Assembly: GCF_000802385.1 (NCBI RefSeq) | Contig: NZ_JTDN01000001.1 | Span: 1,433,501 to 1,497,500, forward strand | Origin: Croceibacterium mercuriale | Lineage (GTDB): Bacteria; Pseudomonadota; Alphaproteobacteria; Sphingomonadales; Sphingomonadaceae | Direction of reading: 5' to 3' | DNA: 64,000 bases | Notes under the pieces: generated by a model | The model's input: the letters and a program-made list of their open reading frames with translations, nothing else | Databases searched by the model: none | Told to the model about the DNA's origin: nothing | In this document: piece after piece, positions 54,288 to 63,994 of the stretch | How positions within the stretch are numbered: the stretch's first letter is position 1 | Layout: each line of letters opens with the position of its first letter | Position numbers and translations under genes: made by a program

Positions 54288-54926
54288 ATGGCCGAGTTCA
54301 CGTTCTTCTTCAATCCGATGAGCCGGGCGCAGATCGCCCGCTGGGCGCTGCACGAGGTGTCGGCGGACTACGAACCCGTGCTGGTCCCGTATGGTGAAGA
54401 CAAGCCGGCCGAGTTCCTGGCGGCGAACGCGATGGCCAAGATCCCGACGATCATCCACCATGCCCAGGGTGGCGACAAGGTGGTGACCGAATGCGCCGCG
54501 ATCTGCCACTATCTGGCGGAAGCGACCGGCTCCTCCCTGTTGCCGCGACCGGACGAAGTGGCCGACTACTTCCGCTGGCTGCTGTTCGGTGCCGGTCCGC
54601 TGGAGCAGGCGATCATCTCCCACGCCATGGGCTGGGAAGCAAAGGATGCGCAGCAGGAGATGATGCTGGGCTTCGGATCGTACGAGCGGACGATGGATGC
54701 GCTGGACAGCTGGCTGCAGGGGCGCGACTTCATCTGCGGCACCCGGTTCACCATGGTCGACGTCTATGTGGGATCGCAGGTGGACTGGGGCCTCGCCTTC
54801 GGCACCATGCCCGATCGTCCCGCCTTCCAGGCCTATGCCGGTCGACTGCGCGCCCGGGCCGCCTATGCCGAGGCCAAGGCGATCGACAACGCACTGATCG
54901 CCCAGATGAAGCAAGCCGCCAACTGA
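54288..54926 (+). CDS. glutathione S-transferase family protein (second)
   Basis: The 212-residue protein starts MAEFTFFFNPMSRAQIARWALHE, with the SRAQIARW pattern of bacterial GSTs (Ser12 a likely glutathione contact). It continues with AKIPTIIH, TECAAICHYLAE and an all-helical C-terminal domain. It differs clearly from the first GST at 51.7 kb, so the two are not recent copies. Two GSTs in one cluster suggests that glutathione conjugation is central to its role. Confidence 0.86.
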   Translation: MAEFTFFFNPMSRAQIARWALHEVSADYEPVLVPYGEDKPAEFLAANAMAKIPTIIHHAQGGDKVVTECAAICHYLAEATGSSLLPRPDEVADYFRWLLFGAGPLEQAIISHAMGWEAKDAQQEMMLGFGSYERTMDALDSWLQGRDFICGTRFTMVDVYVGSQVDWGLAFGTMPDRPAFQAYAGRLRARAAYAEAKAIDNALIAQMKQAAN

Positions 54927-54988
54927 GCCTGACGCCTCGCAAAGCGCGCCGGCGCTTCCCATCTGCACGACAATCAGGAGATTGCCCG

Positions 54989-55870
54989 ATGCGGAGAGGA
55001 TCAACACCGGCGCGCCCCTTGCGGCAGCAGCCCTGGCACCCGGCCGAACATCTGCGCCGCCAGCTGGGCAGCAGCATCCGGCGCATGTTCAACGATCCGG
55101 CGAAAGGCGAGGCGCCGGTGATGCCGGCCGGCAATGCGCTGTTCGCGCCCGACACGCCGATCCGCATGGTCCATGCCGACGTCACCTCCATGATGGTGGG
55201 CGGTATCACGGCATTGCTGCTGCAGATGCTGCACCCCCATGCGCTGCAGGGGGTGCTGGATCATTCCGACTTCCGCACCGACCTCGACGGGCGCCTGCGC
55301 CGCACCGCCCGGTTCATCGCGATCACGACCTACGGTCCGGCCGCGGAGGCGGAGCGGATGATCGGCCGCGTCAACGCGATTCACCGCCACGTCAACGGCA
55401 CCCTGCCCGATGGCACGCCATACAGCGCGACCGATCCGGCCACGCTCGCGTGGGTGCATCTGGCGGAGGCGCGGTCCTTCCTGCAGGCCTATGTCACATT
55501 GGTGCGCCCGGACATGCCGGGTGCGGAGCAGGACGAGTATTACCGCCAGTTCGCCATGATCGCCCGACAGCTGGGGGCCGATCCGGTGCCGGAGAACCGG
55601 GCCCAGGCGGCGGAGATGATGGCTGCCATGCGCCCGTCCCTGCGGGCCGCTGCCATCACGCGGGAGGTCGCGCACACCGTGCTGGCGCATCGCGGCGAGT
55701 CCATCGGCGCGCTGGCGCAGCCGGTGCTGGCGCGGGCGGCGATCGACCTGCTGCCGCCCTTCGCCCGCACGATGCTGGGTCTGCAGAGCAACGGCCTGCC
55801 GGCGATCGGCACCCGCATGGCCACCCGGATGCTGGGCGGCACCATCCGCTGGGCCTTGCGCCCGGGCTGA
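54989..55870 (+). CDS. MpaB/DUF2236 family heme oxygenase-like protein
   Basis: The 293-residue product fits DUF2236, the family of the latex-clearing protein Lcp and of MpaB-type enzymes. Visible features are DVTSMMVGGITALLLQMLHPHALQGV near the start, the central helix FIAITTYGPAAEAERMIGRVNAIHR, and the conserved LAWVHLAEARSFLQAY. The heme ligand would be a His in the HRHVNGT/HLAEARS region. The substrate is unknown. CAGGAG precedes the ATG at 54989. It lies 62 bases after the second GST. Confidence 0.8.
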   Translation: MRRGSTPARPLRQQPWHPAEHLRRQLGSSIRRMFNDPAKGEAPVMPAGNALFAPDTPIRMVHADVTSMMVGGITALLLQMLHPHALQGVLDHSDFRTDLDGRLRRTARFIAITTYGPAAEAERMIGRVNAIHRHVNGTLPDGTPYSATDPATLAWVHLAEARSFLQAYVTLVRPDMPGAEQDEYYRQFAMIARQLGADPVPENRAQAAEMMAAMRPSLRAAAITREVAHTVLAHRGESIGALAQPVLARAAIDLLPPFARTMLGLQSNGLPAIGTRMATRMLGGTIRWALRPG

Positions 55871-55921
55871 CCGCGGGAACCGGGGGCACCGCTGCGCCGT
55901 AACGCGGGCAGGAGGAAGCTG

Positions 55922-56551
55922 ATGTCCACGCAACACGATCCCGCCCCCGCACCGGCCTTCGCCGCCGGGCTTGCCGATCCGCTGGTACCAGGCGGTTCCA
56001 TCGCGCCGGCCAACTGGGGCTGGTATCTTGCCCGCGGTATGCTGCTGATCGTGCTGGGCCTGCTCGCCGCCTTCATGCCGGCGGCGGCGCTGTTCGTGTT
56101 CGCGCTGATGTTCGCCGCCTTCTCCTTCGCCGACGGGCTGCTGAACATCGTCGCGGGTGTGCGCGGGGCGACGCACCACCGGCAACGCTGGTGGGCGCTG
56201 ATCCTGTCCGGCCTGGTCGGCGTGGCCGTCGGCGTGCTGTTCGTCGGCTTCCCCGTCCTGTCCTCCCTCGCCTACGCCACGATCGCGGTGCTACTGATCG
56301 CCTTCTGGGCGATCGCCACCGGCGTGGCGGAGATCAGCGCCGCCATCCGGCTGCGGCGGGAGGTCACCGGCGAATGGCTGCTCGGCCTCTCGGGCGCCGT
56401 GTCGCTGCTACTGGGTGCCGCCCTGCTGTGGATCGCGATGGGCAATCCGGCGGTCAGCGTCGTTTCGGTCGGCTGGCTGATCGCGCTCTACGCGCTGGTC
56501 GCGGGCGTTGCGCTGGTGCTGCTGGCACTACGCCTCCGCCGGCTGCGCTGA
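55922..56551 (+). CDS. HdeD-like (DUF308) membrane protein
   Basis: The 209-residue product has six hydrophobic helices and the HdeD/DUF308 pattern ARGMLLIVLGLLAAFMP...FADGLLNIVAG. HdeD helps E. coli survive acid, and elsewhere the role is unknown. AGGAGG lies just before the ATG. It is the last gene of the rightward cluster before thpR, 51 bases after the MpaB-type gene. Confidence 0.87.
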   Translation: MSTQHDPAPAPAFAAGLADPLVPGGSIAPANWGWYLARGMLLIVLGLLAAFMPAAALFVFALMFAAFSFADGLLNIVAGVRGATHHRQRWWALILSGLVGVAVGVLFVGFPVLSSLAYATIAVLLIAFWAIATGVAEISAAIRLRREVTGEWLLGLSGAVSLLLGAALLWIAMGNPAVSVVSVGWLIALYALVAGVALVLLALRLRRLR

Positions 56552-56558
56552 TCGGGCC

Positions 56559-57134
56559 ATGCACCGCCTGTTCATCGCCATCCGCCCACCAGCGGCGGTG
56601 CTGGACGCGCTGATCGACACGACTGACGGGATCGACGGCGCACGCTGGCAAGGTGACGACCAGCTCCACCTGACGCTGCGCTTCGTGGGCGAGGTGGAGC
56701 GGCCAGTCGCCAACGAGCTGGCGGAGGCGCTGGCCGATGTCCACGCCGCACCGTTCGACCTACAGGTCGCCGGCACCGGCCACTTCGAGCGCAAGGGCCG
56801 GCCGCACACCGTGTGGGCGCGCGTGCTGCCGTCAGCCGGGCTCGACCTGCTGCATGGCCGGGTGGAGCGGGCCTGCCAGGTCGCCGGGCTGCCCCGTGAA
56901 AGCCGCAAGTTCGTGCCGCATGTCACTCTGGCGCGGCTGTCCGGCGGTGCCGGCCCGATCGCGCCGTGGCTGGCCCATACAGGAACGCTGACGGTGCCAC
57001 GCTGGTCCGTTGCCAGCTTCACCCTGTACGAAAGCCATCTGAACAAGGCCGGCTCGATCTACCAGCCGGCCGTCGACTACCCGCTGGGCGCGACCGATAC
57101 GGAGGCCGTACCGGTCAGCCGCACCGGCAGGTAG
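56559..57134 (+). CDS. thpR: RNA 2',3'-cyclic phosphodiesterase
   Basis: The 191-residue 2H phosphoesterase has the two catalytic motifs HLTL near 46 and HVTL near 126. It opens RNA 2',3'-cyclic phosphates and can ligate 2'-5' in vitro. The ATG at 56559 follows the HdeD gene by 7 bases. Its last 58 bases overlap the end of the DUF4403 gene on the other strand, so both C-termini are coded in the same DNA. Confidence 0.92.
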   Translation: MHRLFIAIRPPAAVLDALIDTTDGIDGARWQGDDQLHLTLRFVGEVERPVANELAEALADVHAAPFDLQVAGTGHFERKGRPHTVWARVLPSAGLDLLHGRVERACQVAGLPRESRKFVPHVTLARLSGGAGPIAPWLAHTGTLTVPRWSVASFTLYESHLNKAGSIYQPAVDYPLGATDTEAVPVSRTGR

Positions 57135-58546
57135 AGCCCCTGCCCGGCCGCACGCAGCGTGCCGGTGCTCACCTGATCGATGTCGGCGCGGATCACCAGC
57201 GGACCCTCGCGCTTCTCGGCGATCGCCCGCCGCACCTTGCCGAGCAGTTCATCGAAATCGCGTTCGAAATCCTGCGCCAGTGCGCTGGCGATGAAGCTGT
57301 TGACGCCCGGCGCATTGGCCAGGTCCAGCAGCAGGTCACCGCCCGTCACATCCGTGGAGCCGGTGATCTCCAGGCCGCTGATGCCCACCCGGCGCGATCC
57401 GGCTTCGTTCGACGGCGTCCCCGTGAACCAGACAGTGCCGCTCGCCCGCTCGCCCTCCGCATCCTGTGCCGCAAAGGTGACACCGACGGCAATGCGGCCA
57501 CCGGTCGTGCCGTACAAGGTGACCTTGTCGAACCGGGCGCGCACCGGCCCCAGCCCCGGTACGTCGAACGGCCGTTGCGACCGGCGCACCAGCGCCTCCA
57601 GCAGCACGGGCTGCAGCTGCCGGTAATCGGCGATGACGGGGATGAAGAAGGACAGCCGCCCGCTTTCGCGCTGCAGAGGTGCCAGGGGCGGCAGCGGCTT
57701 GACCGCCGGATCCGCAGGCCGATCGCCGATGAACGTCTCCGTCGTGGCGCTCAGGCCCAGGTTCATCCGCAGCCGACCACCTTCGATGCGGTAGCCGCCA
57801 TAACGCAGAGCATCGGGCGTGATGCGCATCCATACCGGCGGGTCCGCCCGGTTGAGCGACACGCTGGTGAAAGCCGACTGCCACGCCCGGCCGATCTGCT
57901 CGCGAACCTGCAGGCGGCCGATCTCGCCCGGCAGGTCGCGTTCCAGTTGCGCGATGATCGGCCGCAATTCGCGGTCGGCCGCTTCCGTGAATTCGATGCG
58001 CTGGCCTAGGAAGTCGATGTGCGGCGTGTCGCGCCAGTCATAGCGGATGTCGATCGTGCCGCGTGGGGTCCAGTCACGCGCCAGGTCGATGCGGATCACG
58101 GCATGCGCCATCGCCGTGGCAGTGGCAGTCTCGCGCCGCAGCACGCCACCGATATCCTCCGCCCGGACAACGGCGTTCAGCGGCATGGCAAGCGTGATCT
58201 GCTCGCCCGCGCCCGCCAGCCGCAGCGGCCCGCGCGTGACCTCGCCCACGATGCGGCAACGGATGGTGGGCGTCTTGATGGTGGCGATCCCGATATCTAT
58301 CCGGCGAGATGGCACGCAGGCCTCGCCCGGCTGGTCGATCTGCCACAGCCGACGCGGCAGACGCCGTTCCAGCGCAATGGCCAGGTTGCCCAGATCGGCC
58401 TCGACCGGAACCGCGACGAAGGATTCGATCTTCTCGACCGGAATGGGATCATCGGCGCGCGGCGGGGCACCCTCTCCCCCATGTCCGCTGCATGCGGCCA
58501 GCGCTGCCAGCAGCAGCAATGCACCAGATCTGCCCAAGTCGGCCAC
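57077..58546 (-). CDS. DUF4403 family lipoprotein
   Basis: The 489-residue product has a lipoprotein signal (LLAALAAC, Cys19), then a beta-rich periplasmic region with the DUF4403 pattern throughout: WTPRGTIDIRYDWRDTPHIDFLGQRIEF and FFIPVIADYRQLQPVLLEALVRR. The family has no known function. It overlaps thpR by 58 bases tail to tail. Upstream is the prolyl oligopeptidase gene on the same strand, 56 bases away. Confidence 0.82.
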   Translation of the reverse strand: MADLGRSGALLLLAALAACSGHGGEGAPPRADDPIPVEKIESFVAVPVEADLGNLAIALERRLPRRLWQIDQPGEACVPSRRIDIGIATIKTPTIRCRIVGEVTRGPLRLAGAGEQITLAMPLNAVVRAEDIGGVLRRETATATAMAHAVIRIDLARDWTPRGTIDIRYDWRDTPHIDFLGQRIEFTEAADRELRPIIAQLERDLPGEIGRLQVREQIGRAWQSAFTSVSLNRADPPVWMRITPDALRYGGYRIEGGRLRMNLGLSATTETFIGDRPADPAVKPLPPLAPLQRESGRLSFFIPVIADYRQLQPVLLEALVRRSQRPFDVPGLGPVRARFDKVTLYGTTGGRIAVGVTFAAQDAEGERASGTVWFTGTPSNEAGSRRVGISGLEITGSTDVTGGDLLLDLANAPGVNSFIASALAQDFERDFDELLGKVRRAIAEKREGPLVIRADIDQVSTGTLRAAGQGLYLPVRLTGTASVSVAPSG

Positions 58547-58602
58547 TCACGCCCTCCCCTGCTTTCAGGGGAAATGCGCAAGCGGCCGAGTTGGTTGCGG
58601 CC

Positions 58603-60726
58603 CTACAGTTCCAGGCCGGTCCAGTGTGCCAGGAAGGCCAGGATGTCGGCGCCTTCGGCGATGGCCTTGTCGGTCGGCTTGCCGGCGCCGTGGCCTGCGC
58701 GCGTCTCGATCCGGATCAGCTGCGGCCGGGGTCCCAGCCCCGCCGCCTGCAACGCGGCGGTGTACTTGAAGCTATGGCCCGGCACCACGCGGTCATCCGT
58801 GTCGGCCGTGGTCACCAGCAGCGCTGGATAGGCGGTGTTGTTGCGGATGTTGTGCAGCGGGCTGTAGGTCCGCAGCACGCGGAAATCCGCTTCCTGATCC
58901 GGATGGCCGTAATCATCAACCCAGTACCGGCCCGCAGTCCAGCGATCGAAGCGCAGCATGTCCATCACCCCCACCGCGGCATTGCCGGCGGCGAACAGGT
59001 CCGGGCGCTGGTTGACCACTGCGCCCACCAGCAAGCCGCCGTTGGAGCCGCCCTGGATCGCCAGGCCATCCTGCGTGGTCACGCCTTCGGCCTTCAGGAA
59101 CTCGCCCGCCGCGATGAAGTCGTCAAACACGTTCTGCTTGTTGGCAAGCCGGCCACCGTCGTGCCACGCCTTGCCGTATTCCCCGCCGCCGCGGATGTTG
59201 GCCAGGGCATAGGCGCCGCCCGCCTCCACCCACGCCAGCCGGCTGGCGGCGAAGCCCGGCGTCAGCGAGATGTCGAACCCGCCATACCCGTACAGCAGGG
59301 TCGGCACCGGCTGGCCGCTGGCGGCCACGTCCTTGCGCCGCATGATGAACATCGGCACGCGCGTGCCATCCTTGGACTGGTAGAAGCGTTGCTCCACCAC
59401 GAAGTCATCCGGCTGGAAGGTCAGGCGCGGCTGGAAGAACGGCTCGCTCGCCAGCGTGCCGACGGTCAAGCGGTTGATCGCGGCAGGCTGGTTGAAAGAG
59501 GAGAAGCTGTAGAACGCCTCCTCATCACCCGGCTCCCCGCTGACCCCGCCCATCGATCCGATGCCGGGCAGCTCCAGCCGGGACAGCTCCTGCCCCTGCC
59601 GGTCGAACACCACCGGTGCCGACTTGGCGTCTTCCAGATAGGACACGATCAGCTTCTCGCCCACCAGTGCGGCGGACTCGATCACGCTGCCACGCTCCGC
59701 GATCACCGGCTGCCATTGCGGCGGCGCGGCGGCGGTGACCTGACCCATGTCGACCGCCACCACGCGGTACATCGGCGCATCCTTGTTGGTGCTGAACCAC
59801 AGCCGGTCGCCCACGCCGTCGATCAGCGACCAGGCATTGTCGAACCCGGTGACCAGCGGCACCGCCTGCCAGGCGTCGCCGCCTTGCGCCGACAGGTCGA
59901 TCGCGTGCACCTCGTACCGGGAATCGGTGCCCAGGCTGGAGGTGACGATCGCCCACTTGCCGTCGGAGGTGACGCTGACACTGTGCCCGCGTTCGGGATG
60001 GTCGGGCGTCGCGAAGACCTGCCGGTCCTCGCTCTGCGGCGTGCCTAGACGGTGATAGTAGACGGCCTGGTTGTAGTTCAGCGCCTGGAAGTTCTGGCCC
60101 GCTTCCGGCTCCGGAAACCGCGAGTAGAGGAAGCCGTCATTGCCGACCCATGCCAGGCCGGTGAACTTGGCCCAGCGGACCTCGTCCTCCAGCGTCTCGC
60201 CAGTCGTCACGTCCAGCGCACGGATGATGCGCCAGTCCGTGCCGCCATCCTGCACGGCATAAAGCAGCCGGCTGCCATCGGGCGACGGCGACCAGTCGGC
60301 CAGCGCCGTGGCGCCATCCTGCGCCCAGGCATTGGGGTCGAGCAGCAGGCGCGGCTCGGCATTCAGGCTGTCGCGCACATAGAGCGGCGACTGGTTCTGC
60401 AGCCCGCTATTGCTGGTGTGGAAATAGCGCCCGCCGCGCTTCACCGGGGTGGAGATGCGCTGAAAATCGGTCAGCTGCGCGATCCGCTGTGCCAGCTCCG
60501 CCCGACCGGGCAGCTGGTTCAGATAGGCCTGCGTCACCGCATTCTGCTGCTCCACCCACTGCGCGACCGTCGCATCGTTGCGGACATCGTTCTCCAGCCA
60601 GCGATAGGGATCGGCGATGGTCTCGCCGAAGATCGTCTCGCTGGTCTCGACCGTGGCGGTTTCGGGATAGGCGGGCGCCGGTAGCGGCGTCAGCATGGTG
60701 GCAGCGGCAAGAAGGGAGAGGCTCAA
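58603..60726 (-). CDS. prolyl oligopeptidase family serine peptidase (S9)
   Basis: The 707-residue product has a signal-peptide-like start, then a beta-propeller of about 400 residues and the alpha/beta hydrolase domain. The catalytic Ser is in AIQGGSNGGLLV, the Asp in TADTDDRVVPGHS, and the His in TRAGHGAGKPT. It cleaves after proline in short peptides, probably in the periplasm. The N-terminal AYPETATVETSETIFGETIADPYRWLE is typical. It is 56 bases upstream of the DUF4403 gene and may be cotranscribed. Confidence 0.94.
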   Translation of the reverse strand: MSLSLLAAATMLTPLPAPAYPETATVETSETIFGETIADPYRWLENDVRNDATVAQWVEQQNAVTQAYLNQLPGRAELAQRIAQLTDFQRISTPVKRGGRYFHTSNSGLQNQSPLYVRDSLNAEPRLLLDPNAWAQDGATALADWSPSPDGSRLLYAVQDGGTDWRIIRALDVTTGETLEDEVRWAKFTGLAWVGNDGFLYSRFPEPEAGQNFQALNYNQAVYYHRLGTPQSEDRQVFATPDHPERGHSVSVTSDGKWAIVTSSLGTDSRYEVHAIDLSAQGGDAWQAVPLVTGFDNAWSLIDGVGDRLWFSTNKDAPMYRVVAVDMGQVTAAAPPQWQPVIAERGSVIESAALVGEKLIVSYLEDAKSAPVVFDRQGQELSRLELPGIGSMGGVSGEPGDEEAFYSFSSFNQPAAINRLTVGTLASEPFFQPRLTFQPDDFVVEQRFYQSKDGTRVPMFIMRRKDVAASGQPVPTLLYGYGGFDISLTPGFAASRLAWVEAGGAYALANIRGGGEYGKAWHDGGRLANKQNVFDDFIAAGEFLKAEGVTTQDGLAIQGGSNGGLLVGAVVNQRPDLFAAGNAAVGVMDMLRFDRWTAGRYWVDDYGHPDQEADFRVLRTYSPLHNIRNNTAYPALLVTTADTDDRVVPGHSFKYTAALQAAGLGPRPQLIRIETRAGHGAGKPTDKAIAEGADILAFLAHWTGLEL

Positions 60727-60820
60727 GGGTGCAGTCCGTTTCTGTTGTGACTACAGACACGTAGCGCCGTGGCGACGCCGTGCAAGGGGCAGGTGCCGCC
60801 GCCGCCTGCCTCCGGAGCGC

Positions 60821-62812
60821 CTAGATCTCCACCTGGCTCCCCAGTTCCACCACGCGGTTGGTGGGCAGGTTGAAGAACTGCATGGGCGTCGCCGCATTGC
60901 GCATCATCCAGGCGAACAGCCGCTCGCGCCAGACCGCCATGCCGGGCGTCTCGGCCGACAGCAGCGTCTGGCGCGACAGGAAGAAGCTGGTCTGGATCAT
61001 CTCGAACGGACCGCCGCCGATCTCGATCGTCTGCGGCGCGGGCTCCACATAGTCAGGGCCCTTCTTGGCCCGGCCGATCGCCTTCAGCGCGGCGGGCACG
61101 TCCGTTTCCTGCATGAAGCCGTAACGCAGCTGCACGGAATAGAAGCCGTCGCCATGCTCCTCGATCTCAAACCGGTTGGCATCTTCCACGAAGGGCACCT
61201 CGGCGATCTGCACGGTCAGCACCACGACCCGTTCATGCAGCACCTTGTTGTGCTTGATGTTGTGCAGCAGCGCCGATGGCGTGCCGCTCGCGCCCGAATG
61301 CATGAAGATGGCCGTGCCGGGCACGCGGGCGGTCGAGTTGCGCGCGCTCTTGGCGAAGATGTCCAGCGGCAGGCTGACCTCCGCCATGCGGGCGCGCATC
61401 AGGCGCCGGCCCTTGGACCAGGTGGTCAGCAGGATGAAGGCGATCGCGCCCACCAGCAGGGGGAACCATCCGCCGCTGGGGATCTTGGTGGCGTTGGCCA
61501 GGAAGTACGCGCCATTCACGATGAAGAACAGCGCCGCCACCGGCACCCAGAAATACCACTTCCACTTCCACACCGCGAGCAGCAGCACCGCGAGCAGGCA
61601 GGTGTCGATCAGCATCGCGCCGGTCACCGCGATGCCATAGGCCGAAGCGAGGTTGGACGAGTTGCGGAAGAACAGCACCAGCAGGATCACCGCGATGCAC
61701 AGTGTCCAGTTCACCAGCGGAATGTAGATCTGCCCCTGATGCTTCTGGCTGGTGTGCTGGATGGTCAGGCGCGGGATGTAGCCCAGCTGCACAGCCTGGT
61801 GCGTGACGGAAAACGCGCCGGAGATCACCGCCTGGCTGGCGATGAAGGCGGCGGCGGCGGCCAGCAGCACCAGCGGCAGGCGCAGCACTTCCGGCGCCAT
61901 CACGAAGAAGGGATTGCTGATCGCATCGGCCGCCGCGGCATCGCCCATGCCCATGATCATCGCACCCTGCCCGAAATAGTTGAGCAGCAGCGCCGGCATG
62001 ACAAAGGCGAACCACGACAGGCGCATCGGCCCGCGCCCGAAATGGCCCATGTCGGTGTACAGCGCCTCCGACCCGGTCACCGCCAGCACCACGGAGCCGA
62101 GCGCCAGGAAGGCGAGCCAGCCGTCCAGCATGAAGAATTGCACCGCATACCAGGGGTTCAGCGCCACCAGCACCTCTGGTGCCGTCACGATGTGACCGAC
62201 GCCGAGGATCGCCAGGGTGACAAAATACAGGATCATGATCGGCGCGAACAGCAGACCGATCCGGGCCGTGCCGCGCTTCTGGATGAAGAACAGCGCGACC
62301 AGCATGACCAGTGCGATCGGGATGACGAACGGGCTGAGCCCGCGCTGCACCACGGTCAGCCCCTCCACCGCGGACAGCACCGATACGGCGGGGGTGATCA
62401 TGCAGTCGCCGAAGAACAGTGCGGTCGCGAACACCGCCAGCATCAGGGTATACCAGTGCCAGCGCGACTCGCCGATGTGGCGACTGATCAGCGTGACCAG
62501 CGCCAGCGTGCCGCCCTGCCCCTTGTTGTCCGCCCGCATCAGCAAGGACACATACTGGATCGAGACGATCAGCGTCATCGACCAGAAGATCAGGCTGACC
62601 ACGCCCAGGATATGCGCGTCGTCGATCGTCAGCTTGTGCGGGCCGACGAAGGTTTCGCGAAAGGCATATAGCGGGCTGGTACCGATATCGCCGAACACGA
62701 TACCGACGGCGCCGGCCGCGAGCTTGAGCTTCGCGGAAGTGCGCTCTTCCCCCTCGATGGCGCTCAAAGCGTGCGGCCCCTCGAATAGACGCAAGATGCG
62801 ACCGGACACCAT
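60821..62812 (-). CDS. kup: low-affinity potassium transporter Kup
   Basis: Kup imports potassium with protons. The 663-residue protein has a short N-terminus, then [22 protein letters not shown], the conserved first-helix signature, and about twelve helices to about residue 460. A C-terminal hydrophilic domain follows ([10 protein letters not shown]...[16 protein letters not shown]). The start is taken as the ATG at 62812 because upstream codons in the longer frame look non-coding. It is 91 bases downstream of ccmI on the same strand. Confidence 0.94.
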   Translation of the reverse strand: MVSGRILRLFEGPHALSAIEGEERTSAKLKLAAGAVGIVFGDIGTSPLYAFRETFVGPHKLTIDDAHILGVVSLIFWSMTLIVSIQYVSLLMRADNKGQGGTLALVTLISRHIGESRWHWYTLMLAVFATALFFGDCMITPAVSVLSAVEGLTVVQRGLSPFVIPIALVMLVALFFIQKRGTARIGLLFAPIMILYFVTLAILGVGHIVTAPEVLVALNPWYAVQFFMLDGWLAFLALGSVVLAVTGSEALYTDMGHFGRGPMRLSWFAFVMPALLLNYFGQGAMIMGMGDAAAADAISNPFFVMAPEVLRLPLVLLAAAAAFIASQAVISGAFSVTHQAVQLGYIPRLTIQHTSQKHQGQIYIPLVNWTLCIAVILLVLFFRNSSNLASAYGIAVTGAMLIDTCLLAVLLLAVWKWKWYFWVPVAALFFIVNGAYFLANATKIPSGGWFPLLVGAIAFILLTTWSKGRRLMRARMAEVSLPLDIFAKSARNSTARVPGTAIFMHSGASGTPSALLHNIKHNKVLHERVVVLTVQIAEVPFVEDANRFEIEEHGDGFYSVQLRYGFMQETDVPAALKAIGRAKKGPDYVEPAPQTIEIGGGPFEMIQTSFFLSRQTLLSAETPGMAVWRERLFAWMMRNAATPMQFFNLPTNRVVELGSQVEI

Positions 62813-62903
62813 ATCCCGGCACGAACAGGCGGCGCGCTTAGCAGCCGGTTCACAGCGCTGCAATGTGCGCTGCGGCAAGTTGTTCCGTTGCGGTCGGCGC
62901 GCC

Positions 62904-63590
62904 TCAGTCCGGCCGCCGCTTGCCGGCCTGCTCCGCCTGCAGCGCCGCCCCCAGCAACTGGTCGAGCCGGGCCAGCCGCTGTGCCAGGTACACCTGCGGA
63001 TCCGGGTCTTCCGATGCCTGACGGACGGCCGCTTGCGGCACTTGCCCCAGCGTGGCCACCCAGGTCTCCCGCCCCCCGATGATGTCACCGCCACGCATCT
63101 GGTTGAGGCCCAGGAAGTACCCGGCGGCCAGTGCGGTCCCGGGCTGCCCGGCCGCCCTGCCGTAAGCCAGCCGGGCCGGGGCGGTCAGCAGACCGTCGGC
63201 ATGCTCCACCAAGCTGTTGGCCAGCGCCAGCCATGCCTCGCCATCCCGCGGATCGTCCCGCACCGCGATGCGCAGCAGGCCGGCGGAGGTCAGGTAGTCG
63301 CCCCGTGCGGCAAAGGCATCGGCCGTGATCAGCGTCCGCGCGTCGGAACGGTTGCGCGAGGCGATCATCTCCTGCCGCAGTTCCCGCCAGGCCTGTCCCG
63401 GCGCGATCCGGGCGGCCACCCCGGCGGCAGGCGCCGCCGGCACGTCGGACCGCGCCTGCAACGCGTAGCCGGCCAGGCCCAGTGTCAGCGCCACGGCAAA
63501 GGTGGCGAGTGCGCCGCGCCCGATCCGCATCACCAGCCCGGCCAGCACCAGCGCGGCAGTGGCGAGCGCAATGACCAGCACCCAGCTCAT
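62904..63590 (-). CDS. cytochrome c maturation TPR protein CcmI
   Basis: CcmI holds apocytochrome c for heme attachment in the periplasm. The 228-residue product has two N-terminal membrane helices ([21 protein letters not shown] and [16 protein letters not shown]), then TPR-like helices ending [18 protein letters not shown]. It overlaps ccmH by 4 bases (ATGA), which supports the call. The TPR domain is short, as in some alphaproteobacterial CcmI. Confidence 0.82.
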   Translation of the reverse strand: MSWVLVIALATAALVLAGLVMRIGRGALATFAVALTLGLAGYALQARSDVPAAPAAGVAARIAPGQAWRELRQEMIASRNRSDARTLITADAFAARGDYLTSAGLLRIAVRDDPRDGEAWLALANSLVEHADGLLTAPARLAYGRAAGQPGTALAAGYFLGLNQMRGGDIIGGRETWVATLGQVPQAAVRQASEDPDPQVYLAQRLARLDQLLGAALQAEQAGKRRPD

Positions 63591-63994
63591 CGGCTGCGCC
63601 CCCGCAGGCGGCGGGCGATCACCAGCAGTGCCGCCACCAGCAGCAGCACGGGCACGGCGAACAGCGGCCACGTCGTGGCGCCGGGCGCGGGACGGTAGCT
63701 GATGTAGTCGCCGTAGCGCCCGATCAGCCAGCCACGCACTGCCTCCGGCGTCTCGCCCGCCGCCAGCCGGGTGCGCACCTGATGGCGCATGTCGCCGGCC
63801 ATCGGCGCATCGCTGTCGGCGATCGACTGGCTCTGGCAGGTGAGACAGCGCAGGCTGTCCATCAGGTCACGCGCCTCCCGCTCCAGCCGGGGATCGTCCA
63901 GCTGGCGATAGGCGTAGGGCGCCGGCGGCAGGCTGTCCTGCGCCGGGGCGGCGACCGGCAGCAGCGCCAGCAGGAGAGCGAGCAGCAGCCTCAC
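63587..63994 (-). CDS. ccmH: cytochrome c maturation thiol protein CcmH
   Basis: CcmH reduces apocytochrome c for heme ligation. The 135-residue protein has a signal peptide, the redox motif LRCLTCQ with Cys50 and Cys53, and a C-terminal membrane helix (WPLFAVPVLLLVAALLVIA). It starts at GTG 63994, overlapping a TGA at 63993-63991 of a gene further right, probably ccmG (dsbE). The rest of the ccm operon lies past the window edge. Confidence 0.93.
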   Translation of the reverse strand: MRLLLALLLALLPVAAPAQDSLPPAPYAYRQLDDPRLEREARDLMDSLRCLTCQSQSIADSDAPMAGDMRHQVRTRLAAGETPEAVRGWLIGRYGDYISYRPAPGATTWPLFAVPVLLLVAALLVIARRLRGRSR

